Source: Pseudaestuariivita atlantica (lineage in GTDB: Bacteria > Pseudomonadota > Alphaproteobacteria > Rhodobacterales > Rhodobacteraceae). From it: a DNA stretch of 38,948 nucleotides. Below the pieces are notes generated by a model. That model saw only the letters and a program-made list of their open reading frames with translations. It did no database searches and was not told where the DNA came from. The position numbers were made by a program, and so were the translations under genes. This document shows, one piece after another, positions 10,433 through 21,416 of the stretch. Each line of letters begins with the position of its first letter. Positions within the stretch are counted from its first letter, which is position 1. The stretch spans positions 1 through 38,948 of the forward strand of contig NZ_AQQZ01000013.1 in the NCBI RefSeq assembly GCF_001205715.1, read 5' to 3'.

Positions 10433-12510
10433 GCTTGGTGCTCCAGCACGCAAACCGTCACCGATTGCGCCGGAACAGGGATGGTTTCCGCCACGTCCCG
10501 CCCATCGGCCTGCCCGTCCGTCGCGCTTGTGTCGATCCGCCAGCGCCAGACCATGCCACCCGGCGCATCGGGCAGCGTGACTGGCACCGCGTCGTCCGAC
10601 CCGTTGAACACCAGAAACAGCGCATCCTCGCGCGTGGCATAGGCGGGCGTGCCCGAGGCCGTGCGCATCTCGGCGCACAGCACGCGCGCGGCGTCATCGT
10701 CCCAATCGGCATCCTCCATCGCCGCGCCGTCGGGGCGCCACCAGAACAGGTCCTCGATCCCGTCGAGACGCCGTTCCCGCGAATGCAGGAACCGGGTCTG
10801 CCGCAGGATCGGGTGGGCGCGGCGGAAGGCGACCATCGCACGGGTGAACCCCAGGAAATCGCCGTCCGCACCGTCCCAGTCCATCCAGCTGATCTCGTTA
10901 TCCTGCGCGTAGGCGTTGTTGTTGCCGTGCTGCGTGCGCCCGATCTCGTCGCCGCCAAGGATCATCGGCGTGCCCTGGCTGAACAAAAGCGTCGCCATCA
11001 GGTTGCGGCGGCGCTGCGCGCGGGCGGCGCGGATCGCGGGATCGTCCGTCGGCCCCTCGACGCCCATGTTGTCGGAATGGTTGGTGCCGTGGCCGTCGCG
11101 CCCGTCTTCGCCGTTCGCCTCGTTGTGGCGCTGGTTGTAGGACACGACATCGGCCAGCGTGAACCCGTCATGTGCGGTGACGAGGTTGACGCTCGACGTG
11201 GCCGCGCGGCCGGAATGGTCGAACTGCATCGCCGATCCGGTCAGGCGGTTCGCAAGCTCCGGCACCAGCCCGGCATCGCCTTTCCAGAACCGCCGCACGC
11301 CGTCGCGGAACTGGTCGTTCCATTCGACGAAAGGCGGCGGGAAGCCGCCCAGCTGGTAGCCGCCGGGGCCGATGTCCCACGGTTCGGCGATCAGCTTGAC
11401 CTCGGCCAGCACCGGATCGGCGCGCACCGCGTCGAAAAAGGCGGCACCCCGGTCGAACCCGGTCGCAGTGCGGCCCAGCGTGGCGCACAGGTCGAACCGG
11501 AACCCGTCCACCCCCATCACCTCCACCCAGTAGCGCAGGCTGTCGAGGATCAGGCGCAGGACGAACGGGTGTTCCACGTTCATCGTGTTCCCGGTGCCGG
11601 TGTCATTGATGTAATGCCGCCCGTCCGGCATCAGCCGGTAATAGCTGGCATTGTCGAGGCCCCTGAACGACAGCGTTGGGCCACGGTGATCGCCCTCGCC
11701 CGTGTGGTTGTAGACGACGTCCAGCAGCACCTCGATCCCGGCGGCGTGGAAGCGATCCACCATGTGCCGGAATTCGAGGATATCGCTGCCCGCCATGTAA
11801 CGCGGCTCGGGCGCGAAGAAGCCGATCGTCTGGTACCCCCAGTAATTCGTCAGCCCCTTGTCGACGAGGAACCGGTCGTCGAGGAAGGCGTGCACCGGCA
11901 AAAGCTCGATCGCGGTGATGCCGAGGTTTGTCAGGTGATCCAGCACCGGGTCAGAGGCCAGCGCGGCATAGGTACCCGGATGCGCCACGTCGCCCCGTGC
12001 CGCCGTCATGCCCTTGGCGTGCGCCTCGTAGATCACGGTGTCGGACAGGGGCGTGCGCAGGGGTGCGCTGCGGTCGGCACGGCCCGGCGCCTCGACCACG
12101 CAGCGCGGCATGTAGGGCGCGCTGTCGCGCCGGTCGGGGCGTTCGTGGAACCCGCGCGTCGCGTATCCCAAAAGCGCATCATGCCAGACCGGGTGGCCGG
12201 TCAGGCGGCGCGCATAGGGGTCGATCAGCAGCTTGTGTTCGTTGAACCGGTGCCCGTGCACCGGCTCGTAAGGCCCGTCGGCGCGCAATGCGTACAACTG
12301 TCCGGGGCGCAGGCCCGCGATGTATCCGTGCCAGATCCCGCCATCATGCTCCGGCAGGGCAAAACGCGCAGTTTCCTTTTCGCCATCGTCCGAGAACAGG
12401 CACACGGTGATGCGCGTGGCATGTTCCGAGAAGACGGCGAAATTCACGCCGTCGCCGTCAAAGGTCGCGCCAAGCGGCGCGGACCGGCCCGCGGTGATCG
12501 TCAGCGTCAT
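10429..12510 (-). CDS. glgX: glycogen debranching enzyme
   Basis: It cleaves alpha-1,6 branches left by phosphorylase in glycogen (GH13, isoamylase type, cytosolic). The protein has 693 residues. An N-terminal CBM48-like domain covers about 1-130 (SAPLGATFDGDGVNFAVFSE). The GH13 regions follow in order: EVLLDVVYNHT, VDGFRFDLCATLGR with the nucleophile Asp, KLIAEPWDIGPGGYQLG with the acid/base Glu, and LVTAHDGFTLADVVSYN with the third Asp. NEANGEDGRDG and GGDEIGRTQHGNNNAYAQD are characteristic of GlgX. The ATG at 12510 overlaps the glgA stop codon by four bases. It works with GlgP and MalQ on the breakdown side of the operon. Confidence 0.95.
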
Positions 12511-13901
12511 GTGGCAACGAGGCTTTCGTAAAGCGCGGCATATTCCGCGGCGGACGCATCCCAGCCCACCGGCTGGGCCATCGCGTTTTTCTGCAGCAGG
12601 GTCCAGAGTTCCTTGTCGCCGTACGCCTCCACCACCTGCCGCAGGGTGACGGCCAGTGCGTGGGCGGTCACGGGGCGGAACTGGAACCCGGTCGCCACGC
12701 CCTTGGCGCGCGTCGCGGGGTTCAGCGGGATCACCGTATCGGCCAGCCCGCCCGTCATCGCGACCACCGGCACGGTACCATGCGCCAGCCCGTATAGCTG
12801 CGTCAGCCCGCAGGGTTCGAACCGCGACGGGACAAGGATCGCATCCGCGCCTGCCATCATCCGGTGCGACAGCCCCTCGTCATAGCCGATCTGCACCGCG
12901 ACACCTTCATGCGCGACCGCGAGATCGCGGTACCGCGCTTCCAGATCCGCGTTGCCCGATCCCAGCAGCGCCAGTTGCCCCCCGTTGTCGAGCAGCGCGG
13001 GCAGCGCGTCGAGCAGCAGGTCCAGCCCCTTCTGCTCGGTCAGCCGCGACACCACGATGCAGAGCGGGCCGGGCCAGTCCGGCAGGCCGAATTCCGCGCG
13101 CAGGGCCGCCTTGTGCCGCGCCTTGCCCTTGGGCGTCTTGTAGGGCGCACCCCACAGGTCGAGGTCGATACCGTTGAGGATGCCGGTCACGTCGGCCTCC
13201 CGGTGGCGGATCAGTCCCTCCATCCCCATGCCGAATTCCGGCGTCATCAACTCCTGCGCGTAGGACGGCGACACGGTGGTGATCCGGTCGGCCAGCGCCA
13301 GCCCCGCCTTCAGCGCGCTCACCTGCCCCCAGAATTCGAAACCGGCCTGCGTGAACAGGTCCCTCGGCAGGCCAAGCGCCTCGATCTTGCTGGCCGGTGC
13401 AAGGCCCTGGAACGCGATGTTGTGCACGGTCATCACCGTGCGCGCCGTGCCGGGCGTCTCGCGCAGGTACACGGGCGTCAGCCCGGCCTGCCAGTCGTGC
13501 AGGTGCAGGACGTCCGGCACCCAGCCGCCGATCCCGTCCCCGGCGATGCGCGCCGCCGCCTTGCACAAGGCCGCGAAGCGTTCGGGATTGTCGGGCCAGT
13601 CCTTGCCCGTCCCGTCAAGGTAGATCGACCCCGGCCGGTCATAAAGATGCGGCGCGTCGAGCACGTAAAGCGGAGCCTCGTCCAGCTGCCCCCCGATCAC
13701 CCGCGCCGGGCCGCCGAACAGGGACCATTCCGCCACGACCCGCCCTTTGACCGCCGCCATCACCGCCGGGTAGCCGGGCAGCAGCGTCGCCATCTCGACA
13801 CCCATGGGCGCCAGCGCGCCGGGCAGCGCGCCCGCGACATCCGCCAGTCCGCCGGTCTTGACCAGTGGCACGCATTCCGAGGTGACGCTGAGAACCTTCA
13901 T
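12507..13901 (-). CDS. glgA: glycogen synthase (ADP-glucose-dependent)
   Basis: A GT5 glycosyltransferase that extends alpha-1,4-glucan from ADP-glucose. The protein has 464 residues, close to bacterial norms. The ADP-glucose-binding KTGGLADV is at 15-22, [15 protein letters not shown] lies in the N-terminal Rossmann domain, and the C-terminal domain carries [23 protein letters not shown], the conserved acidic retaining-transferase region. ATG 13901 is the start because [13 protein letters not shown] is the universal N-terminus and the codon overlaps the glgC stop (ATGA); the longer open frame is glgC in another frame. It follows the enzyme that makes its substrate. Confidence 0.95.
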   Translation of the reverse strand: MKVLSVTSECVPLVKTGGLADVAGALPGALAPMGVEMATLLPGYPAVMAAVKGRVVAEWSLFGGPARVIGGQLDEAPLYVLDAPHLYDRPGSIYLDGTGKDWPDNPERFAALCKAAARIAGDGIGGWVPDVLHLHDWQAGLTPVYLRETPGTARTVMTVHNIAFQGLAPASKIEALGLPRDLFTQAGFEFWGQVSALKAGLALADRITTVSPSYAQELMTPEFGMGMEGLIRHREADVTGILNGIDLDLWGAPYKTPKGKARHKAALRAEFGLPDWPGPLCIVVSRLTEQKGLDLLLDALPALLDNGGQLALLGSGNADLEARYRDLAVAHEGVAVQIGYDEGLSHRMMAGADAILVPSRFEPCGLTQLYGLAHGTVPVVAMTGGLADTVIPLNPATRAKGVATGFQFRPVTAHALAVTLRQVVEAYGDKELWTLLQKNAMAQPVGWDASAAEYAALYESLVAT

Positions 13902-15166
13902 CCGTGTGCCGCGCTCCACTTGTCCATCATCGCCTTTGTGATGAGCGTCACGCCGCCTTCGGACACGCGGAACCACTTTTCATCCTCGCGCGGGTCCTGA
14001 CCCACGGTCAGGCCTTCGGGGATATGCACGCCCCGATCGATCACGCAGCGGCTGAGGTTCGCGTGCCGCCCCACGACGACGTCGGGCAGTGCCACGACGC
14101 CCGACAGCGAGGCATAGGAATTGGTGTGCACGTTGGTGAAGAGCAGCGAATTGCGGATATCGGTGCCCGAGATGATGCACCCGCCCGCCACCAGCGACGA
14201 CACCGCCTGACCGCGCCTGTCGGCCTGATCGTGGATGAATTTCGCGGGCGGGACCGACTCGGCATAGGTCCAGATCGGCCAGTTCTTGTCCCACAGGTCC
14301 AGTTCCGGCGTGAAGCCCGTCAGGTCGATATTGGCCTGCCAATAGGCGTCCACCGTGCCGACGTCGCGCCAATACGCCTCGGACGCGCCGGGATGCTGGA
14401 CGCAAGAGCTGGTAAACCGGTGCGCCTGCGCCTTCCCGTTCTTGACGATATGCGGGATGATGTCACCGCCGAAATCGTGCCGGGAATCGAGGTTCGCCTC
14501 GTCCTCCATCAGCAACTCGCGCAGGAATTTCCACGTGAAGACATAGATCCCCATCGACGCCAGCGCATGGTCGGGATCGCCGGGGATCGCGGGCGGGTCG
14601 GCGGGTTTCTCGACGAAGGCGGTGATGCGGTCGGTCTCGTCCACGTCCATCACGCCGAAGGCCCGCGCATCCATCCGCGGGACGGTCAGGCAGCCCACCG
14701 TCACATCGGCCTTTGCCTCAACGTGCTGACGGATCATCAGCTCGTAATCCATCTTGTAGATGTGATCGCCGGCAAGGATCAGGACATAGTCCACATCGTA
14801 ACTGTCGACGATGTCGATGTTCTGCGCCACCGCGTCGGCGGTGCCGATATACCACTTGTCCTCGGCCACGCGCTGCGAGGCGGGCAGGATGTCGAGGTAT
14901 TCGTTCCGTTCTGCGCGAAAGAAGGACCAGCCGCGCTGGCAGTGCCGGATCAGCGAATGCGCCTTGTACTGGGTCGCGATGGACATCTTTCGGATGCCGC
15001 TGTTCAGCGCGTTCGACAGGGCAAAGTCGATGATCCGCGTCTTGCCGCCGAAATAGACGGCGGGCTTGGCGCGCAGGTCGGTCAACTCCTTCAGGCGGCT
15101 CCCGCGCCCCCCGGCCAGAACGAAAGCCATCGTGCGGCTGGCGAGCCTTTGCGTGGATGCTGTCAT
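13898..15166 (-). CDS. glgC: glucose-1-phosphate adenylyltransferase (ADP-glucose pyrophosphorylase)
   Basis: It makes ADP-glucose from ATP and glucose 1-phosphate, normally the controlled step of bacterial glycogen synthesis. The protein has 422 residues. The nucleotide-binding [16 protein letters not shown] is at about 14-29, [20 protein letters not shown] follows, and [10 protein letters not shown] and the C-terminal left-handed beta-helix with [15 protein letters not shown] complete the fold. ATG 15166 has a strong GGGAGGGG six bases upstream; an in-frame start at 15205 lacks support. A 55-base gap separates it from glgB, the largest within the operon. Here its product may also serve GgpS, encoded 4.7 kb upstream. 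Allosteric effectors cannot be read from sequence. Confidence 0.96.
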   Translation of the reverse strand: MTASTQRLASRTMAFVLAGGRGSRLKELTDLRAKPAVYFGGKTRIIDFALSNALNSGIRKMSIATQYKAHSLIRHCQRGWSFFRAERNEYLDILPASQRVAEDKWYIGTADAVAQNIDIVDSYDVDYVLILAGDHIYKMDYELMIRQHVEAKADVTVGCLTVPRMDARAFGVMDVDETDRITAFVEKPADPPAIPGDPDHALASMGIYVFTWKFLRELLMEDEANLDSRHDFGGDIIPHIVKNGKAQAHRFTSSCVQHPGASEAYWRDVGTVDAYWQANIDLTGFTPELDLWDKNWPIWTYAESVPPAKFIHDQADRRGQAVSSLVAGGCIISGTDIRNSLLFTNVHTNSYASLSGVVALPDVVVGRHANLSRCVIDRGVHIPEGLTVGQDPREDEKWFRVSEGGVTLITKAMMDKWSAAHG

Positions 15167-15221
15167 CGCGGTCCCCTCCCACAGGTCGTTTTGCGTCTTG
15201 GCCACAAAGGCCCTGTAACCC

Positions 15222-17405
15222 CTACCCTTTCACAAGGATAATCGTTCCCAGCGGTGGGATAGTCACTTCCGCATGGGCCGGCATCCCGTGGCTTTCACCG
15301 TCATGCGCGGTCACCCCGCCGAAATTGCCCACGTTCGACCCACCATAAACGCTTGCGTCGGTGTTCAAAGCCTCCCGCCACTGGCCCGCCCGCGGCAGGC
15401 CGATGCGATAGCCTTCGCGCGGCATGGGCGTGAAGTTGCAGATCACAACCACCTCTGCGTCTTCCGGCCCGCCCCGGCGCAGCCACGACAACACGCTGTT
15501 GTCGGTGTCGCCGCCCTCGATCCACTGGAAGCCTTCGGGCTCGCAATCGCGGACATGCAGCGCGGGCTCGGCGGCGTAAAGCGCGTTCAGGTCCCGCACC
15601 AGCAACTGCACGCCCCGGTGCAGCCCACCCTGCGCCGCGCCCCAGTCGAGGCTGGCATCGTGGTTCCATTCGTGCCGCTGGCCGAATTCCTGCCCCATGA
15701 ACAGCAGCTTCTTGCCGGGATGGCCCCACATGAACCCGTAATAGGCGCGCAGGTTCGCGAATTTCTGCCAGTCGTCGCCCGGCATCTTCGCCAGCATCGA
15801 TCCCTTGCCGTGCACGACCTCGTCATGGCTGATCGGCAGGATGAAGTTCTCGCTGAACGCGTAATCGATGCCGAAGGTCATCTTGTGATGATGATGCTTC
15901 CGGTGCACCGGGTCTTCCTGGATGTATTCGAGCGTGTCGTTCATCCAGCCCATGTTCCACTTGTACCCGAAGCCAAGACCGCCCTGGTCGACGGGGCGCG
16001 ACACGCCGGGATAGGACGTCGATTCCTCGGCCACGGTCATGATGCCGGGGCAGGCGCCGTAGGCGGCAATGTTCATCCCCTGCATCATCGCGATCGCTTC
16101 GTAATTCTCGCGTCCGCCATCCTTGTTGGGCACCCATTCGCCCTCTTTCCTGCTGTAATCGCGGTAGAGCATCGAGGCGACGGCATCCACGCGCAGCCCG
16201 TCGACGTGGTACTCCTCCAGCCAGTACAGCGCGTTGGCCTGCAGGTAATTCGCCACCTCGCGCCGGCCGTAATTGTAGATCAGCGTGTTCCAGTCCTGAT
16301 GATACCCTTCGCGCGGGTCGGCATGTTCGTAAAGGTGCGTGCCGTCGAACCGCGCCAGCCCGTGATCGTCCGCCGGGAAATGCCCCGGCACCCAGTCGAG
16401 GATCACGCCCAGCCCCGCCGCATGCGCGGCGTTCACCAGGTCGCGGAACTCGTTGGGCGGGCCGAACCGGATCGTCGGCGCATACAGGCCCACCGGCTGA
16501 TAGCCCCACGATCCGTCGAACGGAAACTCGGAAATTGGAAGCAGTTCCAGATGGGTGAAGCCCATCCACTTGGCGTAATCCACCAGCTCGACCGCCGCCT
16601 CGCGATAGCTGATCGGGCGGCCGTCCTCGCGGCGCTTCCAGCTTCCCAGATGCACCTCGTACACGCTGATCGGCGCGGTGCGTGCGTTACGGTCCTGCCG
16701 GTCGCCCATCCACGCATCGTCCGTCCAGCCATAGCCGCGCAGGTCGCGCACCACGCTGGCCGTCTGCGGCGGGTGCTGCGCGCCGAACCCCACCGGGTCG
16801 GCCTTTTGCGGGACATTGCGCCCGTCCGGCCCGACAATCGCGTACTTGTAGGTCGCGCCTTCGCCGATGCCGGGCAGGAATATCTCCCACACGCCGGTCG
16901 TGCCGCGCCGGCGCATGACGTGCCGCCGCGCGTCCCACGCGTTGAAATCACCCACCACCGCCGCCACCTGCGCCGACGGCGCCCAGACCGCGAAATGCGT
17001 GCCGTCGACACCTTCATGCGTCATCACATGCGCGCCAAGCGCGTGCCAGAGTTGCCGGTGCGAGCCTTCGCCCAGAAGGTATTCATCCATCTCGCCCAGA
17101 ACCGGGCCGAACCGGTAGGGATCACCCATCGCCCAGATGCCGCCCGCGTCGTTCTCTCCGACCAGCACGTAGGCACCGTCTCCCGGCACCTCGCCCCAGA
17201 AGAGGCCCGGCCGATCCAACAGCGGGGCCAACGGATGCAGCACCTCGCCCACCTTGCCCGCCATGCGCGCCGCGCCGGGATCGAACGCCAGCACGTACCG
17301 CGTGCCGTCCACCTCGTGCGGCCCCAGCAGCGCGAAGGGATCGCCGTGCCGCCCTTCGATCAGGGCGAGCGTGTCGTCGGGTGTGCCGGGCAAATGCGCA
17401 ATCAT
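15222..17405 (-). CDS. glgB: 1,4-alpha-glucan branching enzyme
   Basis: It introduces alpha-1,6 branches into nascent glycogen (GH13, cytosolic). The protein has 727 residues: an N-terminal carbohydrate-binding region with [13 protein letters not shown] near residue 19, a CBM48 domain ([20 protein letters not shown]) and a GH13 barrel. Visible motifs are [61 protein letters not shown] with the nucleophile Asp, [16 protein letters not shown] with the catalytic Glu, and [15 protein letters not shown] with the third Asp. The ATG at 17405 follows glgP by 15 bases, so the two are co-transcribed. Its ribosome site (GGGATTTTC) is weak, suggesting translation depends on glgP read-through. Confidence 0.96.
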   Translation of the reverse strand: MIAHLPGTPDDTLALIEGRHGDPFALLGPHEVDGTRYVLAFDPGAARMAGKVGEVLHPLAPLLDRPGLFWGEVPGDGAYVLVGENDAGGIWAMGDPYRFGPVLGEMDEYLLGEGSHRQLWHALGAHVMTHEGVDGTHFAVWAPSAQVAAVVGDFNAWDARRHVMRRRGTTGVWEIFLPGIGEGATYKYAIVGPDGRNVPQKADPVGFGAQHPPQTASVVRDLRGYGWTDDAWMGDRQDRNARTAPISVYEVHLGSWKRREDGRPISYREAAVELVDYAKWMGFTHLELLPISEFPFDGSWGYQPVGLYAPTIRFGPPNEFRDLVNAAHAAGLGVILDWVPGHFPADDHGLARFDGTHLYEHADPREGYHQDWNTLIYNYGRREVANYLQANALYWLEEYHVDGLRVDAVASMLYRDYSRKEGEWVPNKDGGRENYEAIAMMQGMNIAAYGACPGIMTVAEESTSYPGVSRPVDQGGLGFGYKWNMGWMNDTLEYIQEDPVHRKHHHHKMTFGIDYAFSENFILPISHDEVVHGKGSMLAKMPGDDWQKFANLRAYYGFMWGHPGKKLLFMGQEFGQRHEWNHDASLDWGAAQGGLHRGVQLLVRDLNALYAAEPALHVRDCEPEGFQWIEGGDTDNSVLSWLRRGGPEDAEVVVICNFTPMPREGYRIGLPRAGQWREALNTDASVYGGSNVGNFGGVTAHDGESHGMPAHAEVTIPPLGTIILVKG

Positions 17406-17420
17406 GAAAATCCCAAATCG

Positions 17421-19781
17421 TCAGTCAAACAGGCTCTCCGCACCCCAGATGTCGGCCATGTAGCCGCGGATCGTCCGGTCGGAACTGAACCAGCCCGACC
17501 GCGCGATGTTGAGCCCCGCCATCCGGGTCCAGCCCGCGTCATCGGCATAGACCCGGTCGGCCTCTCGCTGCGCGCGCCAGTAGTCGGTGAAATCCGAACT
17601 GACCAAGAAGTAATCCGGCCCGGTCAGGTTGTCGACAATGGCGTCGAACCCCGCGCCGAACATGCCCGCGCGCACCGCCCTGATCGCGGCGGCCAGCCGC
17701 GCGTCGGCCTTCACGGCCTTGGCCGCGTGGCCCGCCACCGCGCGGCGCCTGACGACCTCGTCCGCCGTCATCCCGAACAGGAAGAAGTTCTCGGCCCCCA
17801 CCCGTTCGCGGATTTCCACGTTGGCGCCATCCAGCGTGCCCATCGTGGGTGCCCCGTTCAGCGCGAATTTCATGTTGCCGGTGCCGGACGCTTCCTTGCC
17901 CGCGGTCGAGATCTGCTCGCTCAGGTCCGCCGCCGGGATCAGGCGTTCAGCCATCGAAACGTTGTAATTCGGCAGATACGCCACCTGCAGCACATCCCGC
18001 GTCACCGGATCGGCATTGACCACCTTTGCCACCGAGTTGATGAGGTGAATGATCTCTTTGGCGAACACGTATCCCGGCGCCGCCTTGCCGCCGAACAGTT
18101 TCAGGCGTGGCGTCCAGTCGCCGTTCGGCGCGTCCTTGATCGCCTGCCACAGGGCGATGGTTTCAAGGATGTTCAGATGCTGGCGCTTGTATTCGTGGAT
18201 GCGCTTGATCTGCACGTCGAACATCATCGCCGGGTCGGCCTTGACCCCGTGCTCGGCGGCCATCCAGCCCGCCAGGTCGACCTTGTTCGCGCGCTTCACG
18301 CCGGCCAGCGCCTCGGCAAAACCGGCATCCTCCAGATGCGGCTCCAGCCCCTGCAACTGGTCAAGGTCCGCGACCCAGCCGTCGCCGATCGCGCCCGTGA
18401 TCAGGCCCGCGAGGCGCGGGTTGCAGGTCTGCATCCAGCGGCGCGGCGTGACGCCGTTCGTCTGGTTCAGGATGCGACCGGGATGCAGCGCGTTGAGATC
18501 GGCAAAGACCGTCTCTTTCATCAACTCCGTGTGCAGGGCCGACACGCCGTTCACCCGGTTGGCCGCGATGAAGCTCAAAACGCCCATCTGCACCGCCCCG
18601 TCCGCGCGGGCCGCGACCTTGCGTTTCGGATGCGCCCTTGCATGGGCGGCATCGATCCGGTCCACGATGTCGAGGTGCCGGGGCAAGAGCCGCCCGAACA
18701 GCCCCTCGTCCCAGCGCTCCAGCGCCTCGGGCAACAGCGTGTGGTTGGTATAGTTCAGCGTCTTCTGCGCCAGCGCCAGCGCGTCGTCGAACGCCATTCC
18801 GCGTTCATCCGTCAACAGCCGCACCAATTCCGGCGCGGCGACGGCGGGGTGCGTGTCGTTCAGCTGGATCGCCACCTTGTCGGGCAGCGTGGCCAGCGCG
18901 TGGCCGCGTTCTTCGAACCGGGCGAGGATGTCGCGCAGCGCGGCGGCGGTGAAGAAGAACTCCTGCTTCAGCCGCAGTTCCTGCCCCTCGGGCGTGGTGT
19001 CGTCGGGGTAGAGCACGCGCGAAATGGTGCGCGCCAGCGCTTCTTCTTCCGCAGCGCCCGCGTAATCGCCCGCGTTGAACCGCGCCAGGTCAAAGGGCTG
19101 CACCGGCCGGGCCGAGAACAGCCGCAGCGTGTTGGTCCACGCCCCGTCCCAGCCGATCACCGGCAGGTCGGACGGTTCGGCAATGACCGCATCGGCGGGG
19201 TACCACCCGGCATCCGATGCCGTGCCACCGAACCCGATCGTCTGCCGTCGCGCCATGCGGCGCAGCGCCCACGGGCTGCCATCGGTCAACCACGTCTCGG
19301 GCGCCTCGGCCTGCCGCCCGTCTTCGTCGAAGGACTGCTTGAACAGCCCGTGTTCATAGAGGATGCCATAGCCATAGGCCGGGCAACCCAGCGTCGACAG
19401 CGATTCAAGGAAACAGGCCGCAAGCCGCCCAAGCCCGCCATTGCCAAGCGCGGCATCGGGTTCGGCCCGCAGAACGGCGTCGTAATCCGCGCCGTGACGG
19501 TCCATCAGCGCGCGGGTCTCGTCCGTCAGATGCAGGTTCGTCAGCGCGTCTTCCAGAACGCGGCCGATCAGGAACTCCATCGACAGGTAATTGACTTCCT
19601 TCGCCTCGGCGAGCCGCGCGGGCGACGCACCCGCCGTGGCGCGATCCCGCACCGCCAGCGCCAGCGCGCGCCACCAGTCGTCAAGCCGCGCCTCACCCGG
19701 CGACACACCCTGTCGGGTCTGCAAGTGCCGCTCGACCTCGGTCGAAAAGGAGCCGTTGGTATTCACAAGATCCCGAGCCAT
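17421..19781 (-). CDS. glgP: glycogen/alpha-glucan phosphorylase
   Basis: A PLP enzyme that releases glucose 1-phosphate from glycogen chain ends. The protein has 786 residues. The N-terminal part carries NYLSMEFLIGR and ALGNGGLGRLAACFLESLSTL; the middle carries QLNDTHPAVAAPELVR and NQTNGVTPRRW. The PLP lysine is in EASGTGNMKFALNG, followed by TMGTLDGANVEI. It is the first gene of the glg operon. I prefer ATG 19781, preceded by GAGGCGCAGG, to a GTG at 19808. A LacI-type operator lies about 70 bases upstream. Its product can go to Pgm for energy or to GlgC for ADP-glucose. Confidence 0.95.
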   Translation of the reverse strand: MARDLVNTNGSFSTEVERHLQTRQGVSPGEARLDDWWRALALAVRDRATAGASPARLAEAKEVNYLSMEFLIGRVLEDALTNLHLTDETRALMDRHGADYDAVLRAEPDAALGNGGLGRLAACFLESLSTLGCPAYGYGILYEHGLFKQSFDEDGRQAEAPETWLTDGSPWALRRMARRQTIGFGGTASDAGWYPADAVIAEPSDLPVIGWDGAWTNTLRLFSARPVQPFDLARFNAGDYAGAAEEEALARTISRVLYPDDTTPEGQELRLKQEFFFTAAALRDILARFEERGHALATLPDKVAIQLNDTHPAVAAPELVRLLTDERGMAFDDALALAQKTLNYTNHTLLPEALERWDEGLFGRLLPRHLDIVDRIDAAHARAHPKRKVAARADGAVQMGVLSFIAANRVNGVSALHTELMKETVFADLNALHPGRILNQTNGVTPRRWMQTCNPRLAGLITGAIGDGWVADLDQLQGLEPHLEDAGFAEALAGVKRANKVDLAGWMAAEHGVKADPAMMFDVQIKRIHEYKRQHLNILETIALWQAIKDAPNGDWTPRLKLFGGKAAPGYVFAKEIIHLINSVAKVVNADPVTRDVLQVAYLPNYNVSMAERLIPAADLSEQISTAGKEASGTGNMKFALNGAPTMGTLDGANVEIRERVGAENFFLFGMTADEVVRRRAVAGHAAKAVKADARLAAAIRAVRAGMFGAGFDAIVDNLTGPDYFLVSSDFTDYWRAQREADRVYADDAGWTRMAGLNIARSGWFSSDRTIRGYMADIWGAESLFD

Positions 19782-19848
19782 GTCCTGCGCCTCGTTTTGT
19801 CGTATCACACTGCCTTGTTCCGGCTTATTGGCGACGTCCGAGGCGGGA

Positions 19849-19864
19849 ATGCAAGCGCTAACAT
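19849..19864. promoter_or_regulatory. LacI-family-type operator upstream of the glg operon
   Basis: ATGCAAGCGCTAACAT is symmetrical at 12 of 16 positions and fits the general LacI/GalR-family operator form with a central CG, including the well-known cre-type consensus WTGNAARCGNWWNCAW at every position. It lies in the 102-base gap between ggpS and glgP, 68 bases before the glgP start. A looser AAGCGTTT-containing sequence lies at about 19875-19886, across the ggpS stop codon. This suggests sugar-responsive control of glycogen genes by a LacI-family regulator encoded outside the window; in Proteobacteria such sites are not bound by CcpA. No clear -35/-10 pair was identified. Confidence 0.5.
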
Positions 19865-19883
19865 CCCCTGTTTTTCAAGCGTT

Positions 19884-21386
19884 TCAGGCCGTGAGACGCA
19901 AAGACGTCTCGCGCGGGATCGAATCGAACAGGCGGCGATGCGCATTTCCCCACTCCGCGATGCAGGATCCGCGCACCGCGTCCTGCAACAGCGCCATGCG
20001 CGCGCGCTGCTCTTCTTCGTCCATCGACAGCGCCTGCAGGATCGCCTGGTCCATCGACTTGTGCGAGAACGGGTTCACGATCACGGCGGCATGCAGCTCC
20101 ACTGCCGCGCCCGCGAATTCCGACAGGACCAGCACGCCCTTGCCGTCGGTGCGCGCGGCGACGAATTCCTTGCAGACAAGGTTCATCCCGTCCGCAAGCG
20201 GCGTGATCCACGCCACGTCGGCCTTCTGGTAATAGGCGACAAGCTGGTCGAACGGCACCGCATTCGACATCAGAGACACCGGCTGCCAGTCCAGCGAGCC
20301 GAAGCGGCCATTGATCCGCCCCGCCGTCTGCTCGATCTCGTTCTGCACCTCGGCATAGACGGCCATGCCGCGGTTGGCGCTGACCGATACGTGCATCAGG
20401 CGCACCTTGCCGTGCAGGTCGGGGTTCGCCTCCAGCACGCGTTCGAAGCTTTCCAGCTGCTCGACCCCGCCCTTGGTGTAATCGGTGCGGCCCACGGAAA
20501 GGATCAGCCGCGCCTCGCCCAGCTCCTCACCGATACGCTCGGCCAGCTCCGCCGTCTCGGGTGCCTGCGCGCGATCACGGATGAAATCGACGTCAACGCC
20601 CACCGGCGCGACCGACACCGTGACCTGCCGCCCGTCATGCACCAGCCGCTCGACCATGCTGCGCTCGGTCAGGGCGGTACCTTCGGAAATCAGGTGCTCG
20701 GGCACAGGCTGGCGCGTGTCGACGTCCACGTCGAACAGCGACTGCGCCACGCTGACGAAATTCGCGGCATAGCGCGGGATGTGGAAGCCCACGATGTCGG
20801 CGGCCAGAAGGCTCTGAACGATCTCGCGCCGCCACGGCAGCACGTTGAAGATGTCCGCCGACGGGAACGGCGTATGGTGATAGAAGGCGATGCGCAGGTC
20901 GGGGCGCATCTGGCGCAGGTATCCCGGCACCAGCCACAGGTTGTAATCGTGCACCCAGACCACCGCGCCAAGCGCCGCCTCGGCCGCCGCGGCTTCTGCG
21001 AAGGCATGGTTCACCTCGCGGAAGTTCTGCCAGTCGACCGGGTCGTAATTGTAGCGCTCCTTGAAGGCGTGCAGGATCGGCCAGAACGCCTCTTTCGACG
21101 TGACGTGATAGAACTCGCGCACCTGATCGGCGGTCAGCGGCAGGCGGGACACGGTGTATTGCCCGTGCGCATCATCCATCTCCACCCGCTTCTCGAACCC
21201 CGGATCGGCGGGATCGTCGGCCAGCTTCCACGCGATCCACGCCCCGTGATCGACCCGCCCGAAAAAGCTTTTCAGCGTCGGCACGATCCCGTTCGGAGAG
21301 CTGTTCTCCCGGTACTCGATCCGGCCATCGACCTCCACTTCCTCGTAGGGCTGGCGGTGATACACGATGACAAGATCGGAAGACAT
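19884..21386 (-). CDS. ggpS: glucosylglycerol-phosphate synthase (GT20, OtsA-like)
   Basis: It is expected to join ADP-glucose and glycerol 3-phosphate to give glucosylglycerol phosphate, precursor of the osmolyte glucosylglycerol. The 500-residue protein is in the OtsA (GT20) superfamily, but its N-terminus (LVIVYHRQPYEEV, then SSPNGIVPTLKSFF) and RLPLTADQVREFYHVTSKEA resemble the cyanobacterial GgpS proteins as I remember them more than trehalose-phosphate synthases. WVHDYNLWLVPGYLR (144-158), YHHTPFPSADIFNVLPWR and GFHIPRYAANF are GT20 core motifs; VLVLSEFAGAAVEL lies in the donor site. ATG 21386 follows AAGGA. Neighbours agree: a HAD phosphatase 30 bases upstream and a glycerol-3-phosphate dehydrogenase before it. 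The alternative is trehalose-phosphate synthase. Confidence 0.85.
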   Translation of the reverse strand: MSSDLVIVYHRQPYEEVEVDGRIEYRENSSPNGIVPTLKSFFGRVDHGAWIAWKLADDPADPGFEKRVEMDDAHGQYTVSRLPLTADQVREFYHVTSKEAFWPILHAFKERYNYDPVDWQNFREVNHAFAEAAAAEAALGAVVWVHDYNLWLVPGYLRQMRPDLRIAFYHHTPFPSADIFNVLPWRREIVQSLLAADIVGFHIPRYAANFVSVAQSLFDVDVDTRQPVPEHLISEGTALTERSMVERLVHDGRQVTVSVAPVGVDVDFIRDRAQAPETAELAERIGEELGEARLILSVGRTDYTKGGVEQLESFERVLEANPDLHGKVRLMHVSVSANRGMAVYAEVQNEIEQTAGRINGRFGSLDWQPVSLMSNAVPFDQLVAYYQKADVAWITPLADGMNLVCKEFVAARTDGKGVLVLSEFAGAAVELHAAVIVNPFSHKSMDQAILQALSMDEEEQRARMALLQDAVRGSCIAEWGNAHRRLFDSIPRETSLRLTA

Positions 21387-21416
21387 GGCGCGTCCTTTCA
21401 CGAATGCGGATGGGGT

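Noticed and set aside
10433-10678. N-terminal extension of malQ
   Set aside because: The extra 82 codons lie inside glgX in another frame. The GTG at 10432 gives the GTGA overlap and a normal amylomaltase N-terminus.
10435-12531. A 698-codon plus-strand open frame opposite glgX
   Set aside because: Mirrors glgX, with no recognisable motif and no ribosome site of note.
19884-21386. Trehalose-6-phosphate synthase (otsA) as the primary call
   Set aside because: Same superfamily, but N-terminal motifs look like GgpS and the neighbouring glycerol-3-phosphate dehydrogenase makes the GgpS acceptor. Kept as the alternative.
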